Below, piece by piece: positions 36,653-40,451 of a stretch of 40,451 nucleotides of DNA; within the stretch, counting starts at the first letter, position 1, and the number at the start of each line of letters is the position of its first letter. Under the pieces are notes generated by a model that saw only the letters and a program-made list of their open reading frames with translations, had not been told where the DNA came from and did not search any database. The DNA is from Candidatus Dojkabacteria bacterium. GTDB lineage: Archaea; Nanobdellota; Nanobdellia; Pacearchaeales; GW2011-AR1. The DNA is taken from positions 1-40,451 of the forward strand of contig JAFCCB010000003.1 in the NCBI GenBank assembly GCA_017610445.1, given 5' to 3'. The translations under genes and the position numbers were made by a program.

Positions 36653-37768
36653 TTACTTAAGCACCTCAAGCCCAGGTAATTTCTCACCTGCGAGATATCT
36701 TAACAAAGCCCCGCCAGATAAACTGACATGCCCAAATTTTTTCTTGGAAATTCCAGAAGCTTCAACAGCATCAGATAAATGCCCACCCCCAATTAAACTA
36801 AAACCATTATTTTTAGAAATGGCTCTTAAAATTGCAAATGTGCCTTTGCAAAAAATTTTATCAGCACAATCACCAGCAGGCCCTTTCATATAAATTGCCT
36901 TGGCTTTTTTTATTTCCTCAGCATATTTTTTAATAGTAAGCCTACCAATATCAAAAATCTTATATTTACTTGGGAAATTTTCAACAGGTATCTCAATCCT
37001 TTTACTATTAATTCTTACAGCAAAATCAACAGGTGTTTCAACATTCTTTAATTTATTTTTAGGAATCTTAATAAAATACTTTCCCTTTTTCAAATACCTC
37101 TCTTGCTGCCCAAGTTTTTTGCCTTTATTAATAAAACAAACCTGCCCAAATAAACCACAAGCCAAAACTTTATTCTTCCCAAAAAGTTTAATATTATCTG
37201 AGGGTTTTGCCCCCCCAAGAACATACAAACAATTTTTAATTTTAATCTTTTTCAAAGCATCAATCTCTTTTTCTAAAAACGGTCCTGCACAACTCTTAAA
37301 ATATTTAGGAAAACTCACAATAGAAGTTTGTTTTCTATGACAAACAGAAAAAGCATCATTAATATAAATATCAACAAGAGGGGCAAAAAATTTAATAATT
37401 TTATTATTCCCTGGATTAAATTCATCTTTCAGTTTCCTGATATTATCTAAAAGAATTGCTTCTCTATTTTTCAAGTTTTTTATCTCTATTTCAGCTTTCT
37501 TGCCAATTATATCGTCGACAAATTTAATTTTTGTAAACTTATTTAATAATTTTGCATGCTGTTTTAAGCTTAAAAAATCACTCTTTCCAGGCCTTCCTTG
37601 ATGGGCAATTACCACAGTTTTGGCTTTTCTTTTTTTTAATAAATTTATTGTTTCAGCACTCTGTTTAATTCTCTCACCTAAAATAACTTTTCCATTTTTA
37701 ATATCAGAATTAATATCCACTCTTAAAAGAACTATTTTATTTTTTAGATTATTAGGAAGAGATTTCAT
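36653..37768 (-). CDS. pgk: Phosphoglycerate kinase
   Basis: KIVLLRVDINSDIKNGKV, VVIAHQGRPGKSD, NDAFSVCHRKQTSIVSFP, IGGGHLSDAVEASG...LSGGALLRYLAG; track start is 37789 but internal ATG at 37768 fits better. Confidence 0.9.
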   Translation of the reverse strand: MKSLPNNLKNKIVLLRVDINSDIKNGKVILGERIKQSAETINLLKKRKAKTVVIAHQGRPGKSDFLSLKQHAKLLNKFTKIKFVDDIIGKKAEIEIKNLKNREAILLDNIRKLKDEFNPGNNKIIKFFAPLVDIYINDAFSVCHRKQTSIVSFPKYFKSCAGPFLEKEIDALKKIKIKNCLYVLGGAKPSDNIKLFGKNKVLACGLFGQVCFINKGKKLGQQERYLKKGKYFIKIPKNKLKNVETPVDFAVRINSKRIEIPVENFPSKYKIFDIGRLTIKKYAEEIKKAKAIYMKGPAGDCADKIFCKGTFAILRAISKNNGFSLIGGGHLSDAVEASGISKKKFGHVSLSGGALLRYLAGEKLPGLEVLK

Positions 37769-37779
37769 CTTAATCAAAA

Positions 37780-38697
37780 TTATTTCCACTTATTTATATA
37801 ATCAAAACTTGCAAGAGCAGCTTTACAGCCTTCTCCAGCTGCTACTACAATCTGTTTTGCAGGGATATCAGTGCAGTCACCAGCAGCAAAAATTCCCAGA
37901 ATGTTTGTCATATTTTCCTCATTAGTTTTTGTGCTTCTAAAAATCATAATCTCATCCCATTTATTTTTCTTAACATTAGTAAAATCTGCTCTTGTAACCA
38001 AACCAATTTCAATAAAAATCCCGTCTAATTTTAGTATTTTTTCTTCACCGCCCTTTTCATATTTTAAAGAACTAACTTTTTCTCTTCCGAGAATTTCCTT
38101 TATTTTAACAGAATTTAAAACTGAAATTTTCTTATCTGCTAAAACCTTCTCTCTTAAATAAGGCTCCCCGCCGAGCTTAGGATTAATATCTAAAAGATAA
38201 ACTTTTTTTGCATATTTTCCTAAAAATAAAGCAGCTTCTAAACCAGAATTTCCTCCTCCGGCAATAGCAACTACTTTGCCTTTAAAAGAAGGAGCATGGC
38301 AGGTTGCACAATAATTCACGCCTTTTCCTAAAAATTTCTCTTCACCAGGAACATTTAACTTTCTCGGCTTTTTGCCAGAAGCAATTATAATTGCTTTAGA
38401 TTCATAAACGCCTTTTTTTGTTTTCATAGCGCAAATTTTTCCTTTCTTGCTTAATTTTAAAACTTCTTCCTGTCTAATTTTAATTTTGTAATCTTTTATA
38501 TGCTCTTGAAATTTTTGAACAAGTCCTATCCCTGTAGAATCAGGAATACCAGGATAATTATCAACTTCAGAACTCCAGACAACCTGCCCGCCAACATCAA
38601 TAGTTACAAGTAAGAATTTTATCTTGCGCCGAGCAGCATAAATCGCAGCAGTTATCCCTGCTGGTCCACCACCAATTATAATTAAATCATACATTTT
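37780..38697 (-). CDS. trxB: Thioredoxin-disulfide reductase family
   Basis: MYDLIIIGGGPAGITAAIYAARR, VNYCATCHAPSFKGK, GGGNSGLEAALFLG, GIFAAGDCTD; track start 38769, likely start MYDLIIIG at 38697. Confidence 0.92.
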   Translation of the reverse strand, partial: KMYDLIIIGGGPAGITAAIYAARRKIKFLLVTIDVGGQVVWSSEVDNYPGIPDSTGIGLVQKFQEHIKDYKIKIRQEEVLKLSKKGKICAMKTKKGVYESKAIIIASGKKPRKLNVPGEEKFLGKGVNYCATCHAPSFKGKVVAIAGGGNSGLEAALFLGKYAKKVYLLDINPKLGGEPYLREKVLADKKISVLNSVKIKEILGREKVSSLKYEKGGEEKILKLDGIFIEIGLVTRADFTNVKKNKWDEIMIFRSTKTNEENMTNILGIFAAGDCTDIPAKQIVVAAGEGCKAALASFDYINKWK

Positions 38698-38830
38698 ACC
38701 TCTTTTACTATAAATTAAAGAAAAATAAATATTATAAACTTTTGGTTTAAAAATAAACGCCCTAACCAAGCTCTTAATCTCAAATTCACTTTAAATCTGT
38801 TAAGAGTCTTAGAAGATATTTAATTTCAAG

Positions 38831-38970
38831 TATGACATCCTCTCCACACTAAAGTGTGAAGTTTCCTTTTTAATATCTGTTTACAATTTTTAGCTAACAA
38901 AACAGAGCTTAAGATTCTTATCTACATATCTCAAAGTTTTGCACATTATTGATACCATATCATAAATGAT
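38831..38970 (-). mobile_element. Dispersed repeat copy 3, truncated at the IS left-end side
   Basis: 140 bp matching copies 1 and 2; lacks the terminal atggatttcttctgcatttaata; hairpin is CACACT-AA-AGTGTG. Confidence 0.7.
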
Positions 38971-39104
38971 AAAATAATAAAAAATCTTGCAATAAACAAA
39001 GCTAAAATTATTATTGGAAAAATAATTTTGTAAACAAAATACCGGGATTTTCTCTTATTTAAAACTATTCTTAACCTAAAATTAAACGCCCGCTAGGATT
39101 TAAA

Positions 39105-40010
39105 CTACTTCAACATCTTAACCAACTCAACCATCCTGCAACTATAACCATACTCATTATCATACCAGCTTAAAACCTTGACAATATTCCCAATCACCAT
39201 AGTAGAAATGCCGTCTATAACAGAAGAATAAGAATTTCCAATAATATCACTGCTTACAATTTCATCCTCTGTATACTGCAAAATCCCTTTCATTTTCCCA
39301 GCACTCGCTTTTTTAAATGCCTTGTTCACTTGCTCTTTTGTAACTTTTTTATTCAGTTCAGCAACAAAATCCACAACACTCCCACAAGCAACAGGAACTC
39401 TCATAGCCAATCCATTTATCTTTTCTTTTAATTCAGGAATAACTTCTGCAACTGATTTAGTTGCACCAGAAGTAGTGGGAATAATGTTCACGCCCGCACT
39501 TCTTCCCCTTCTTAATTTTTTATGCGGGCTATCCAAAATATTCTGATTGCTTGTATAAGCATGAACAGTTGTCATAAAACCTTTTTTAATCCCAAAAGAA
39601 TCATTTAAAACTTTAGCCAAAGGAGCCAGACAATTAGTAGTGCAACTTCCCATTGAAATAATCTTATGTTCTCTTTTTAATTTATTTTCATTAACACCTA
39701 AAACAACAGTAACATCTGAATTTTTAGCAGGTGCAGAAATCAAAACTTTTTTTGCCCCAGCTTTCAAATGTTTCCCAGCCCCTTCTCTATCTGCAAAAAA
39801 TCCTGTTGATTCAATAACAATATCAATCCCAAGTTTTTTCCAGGGAAGTTTTTCAGGATCTGGTTCTGCTAAAACCTTAATTTTCCTGTTATTAATCTTC
39901 AAAAAATCTTTTCCAGCCTCAACTTTCTTGTCATAATTTCCGTAAACAGAATCATATTTCATTAAATAAGCTAATGTTTTTGTATCTATCAAATCATTAA
40001 CAGCAACCAC
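39105..40010 (-). CDS. gap: Type I glyceraldehyde-3-phosphate dehydrogenase; 5' part disrupted (N-terminal codons out of frame to 40066)
   Basis: VAVNDLIDTKTLAYLMKYDSVYGNY, SMGSCTTNCLAPLAKVL, SWYDNEYGYSCRMVELVKML; upstream MKIAINGLGRIG is in another frame. Confidence 0.9.
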   Translation of the reverse strand: MVAVNDLIDTKTLAYLMKYDSVYGNYDKKVEAGKDFLKINNRKIKVLAEPDPEKLPWKKLGIDIVIESTGFFADREGAGKHLKAGAKKVLISAPAKNSDVTVVLGVNENKLKREHKIISMGSCTTNCLAPLAKVLNDSFGIKKGFMTTVHAYTSNQNILDSPHKKLRRGRSAGVNIIPTTSGATKSVAEVIPELKEKINGLAMRVPVACGSVVDFVAELNKKVTKEQVNKAFKKASAGKMKGILQYTEDEIVSSDIIGNSYSSVIDGISTMVIGNIVKVLSWYDNEYGYSCRMVELVKMLK

Positions 40011-40384
40011 ATTAACATTTTTTTCCAGAGCCCAATTCTTCCTAAACCATTAATAGCTATTTTCATTTAATGCCTCTTTCTTATTACAAAACATATCTGC
40101 TTTAATAAATCTTACTAATAAAAAATAATGTGTTATCCACAGGAATATATTCTGTTTTTTATGCCTAAACTTAGGAATTTCCAATAACTTAAGTTTTCAC
40201 TTTATCAATAACTACAAACATTTTTAGTTATGAAGATGAACAGATTAGATAAAAGATTATTAATATCAAAAATAAAGAGATTTAGATTAGCTTGTCTTCT
40301 AAATTTTAATTCAGAACTAATTTTCAGTTCAGTTTTGGGCAGGTATTTCTAACTTATACATTAATTAAAAAATAAACAATATTT

Positions 40385-40450
40385 TTACTCAATATAAATT
40401 GCCGGCTTCTCAAACTTTGCTCTTTTAGATTTACCCTCTGGATCATATTT
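40385..40450 (-). CDS. C-terminal end of an unidentified CDS, truncated by window end
   Basis: Minus-strand frame ...KYDPEGKSKRAKFEKPAIYIE* open to the window edge. Confidence 0.45.
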   Translation of the reverse strand, partial: KYDPEGKSKRAKFEKPAIYIE

Positions 40451-40451
40451 G

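Noticed and set aside
35635-37925. Plus-strand ORFs at 35635, 36900 and 37620
   Set aside because: Overlap strongly supported minus-strand genes (PfkB, Pgk, TrxB) with no independent support.
23407-38970. CRISPR array interpretation of the three repeats
   Set aside because: Copies are kilobases apart and too long; no regular short-repeat/spacer pattern and no cas genes in the window.
20537-40200. Weak similarity between 20540-20590 (cacatattctgctatttttgcacataaatttaggaag) and 40145-40190 (aatatattctgttttttatgcctaaacttaggaatttcc)
   Set aside because: Short, gapped and AT-rich; cannot be separated from chance without a genome-wide search.
40230-40352. 40-aa plus-strand ORF MKMNRLDKRLLISKIKRFRLACLLNFNSELIFSSVLGRYF*
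   Set aside because: Too short, no recognisable domain, near the window edge.

Overview
AT-rich, gene-dense archaeal window. Leaderless-looking genes with a TATA-like box about 25-31 nt before the ATG, an archaeal TFE-like factor, an NreA-like protein and archaeal-type ProS, Tpi and FbaB suggest a DPANN lineage of the Pacearchaeota/Woesearchaeota type; this assignment is inference from gene content. Contents from left to right: a GatB/GatE C-terminus; a VOC protein; a convergent RHH/PIN pair; an amino acid permease; a P2-type cation ATPase; a MacB/LolCDE-like ABC transporter beside a COG1361-like surface protein; one tRNA; ProS with an extra N-terminal domain; a DHH phosphoesterase; a DisA-type diadenylate cyclase; an NreA-like protein; SpoIIM; a rhomboid protease; a TFE-like protein with a long Lys-rich tail; a short Patescibacteria-like AlaS; a glycan cluster (GH130, GT4 fusion, GT4, GHMP kinase, ROK kinase, cupin, SDR); and a glycolysis/redox block (Tpi, FbaB, flavodoxin, PfkB, Pgk, TrxB, Gap). 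The most notable non-coding signal is a dispersed structured repeat of about 140-163 bp in three copies, whose end resembles an IS200/IS605 right end, with no tnpA or tnpB in the window. Other notable signals are a 25-bp tandem duplication that frameshifts the RHH antitoxin, a 78-bp duplication in the TFE-like tail, an apparent frameshifting deletion in the GAPDH dinucleotide-binding motif, a palindromic operator-like array around the proS TATA box, and several truncated gene remnants missed by the ORF track.
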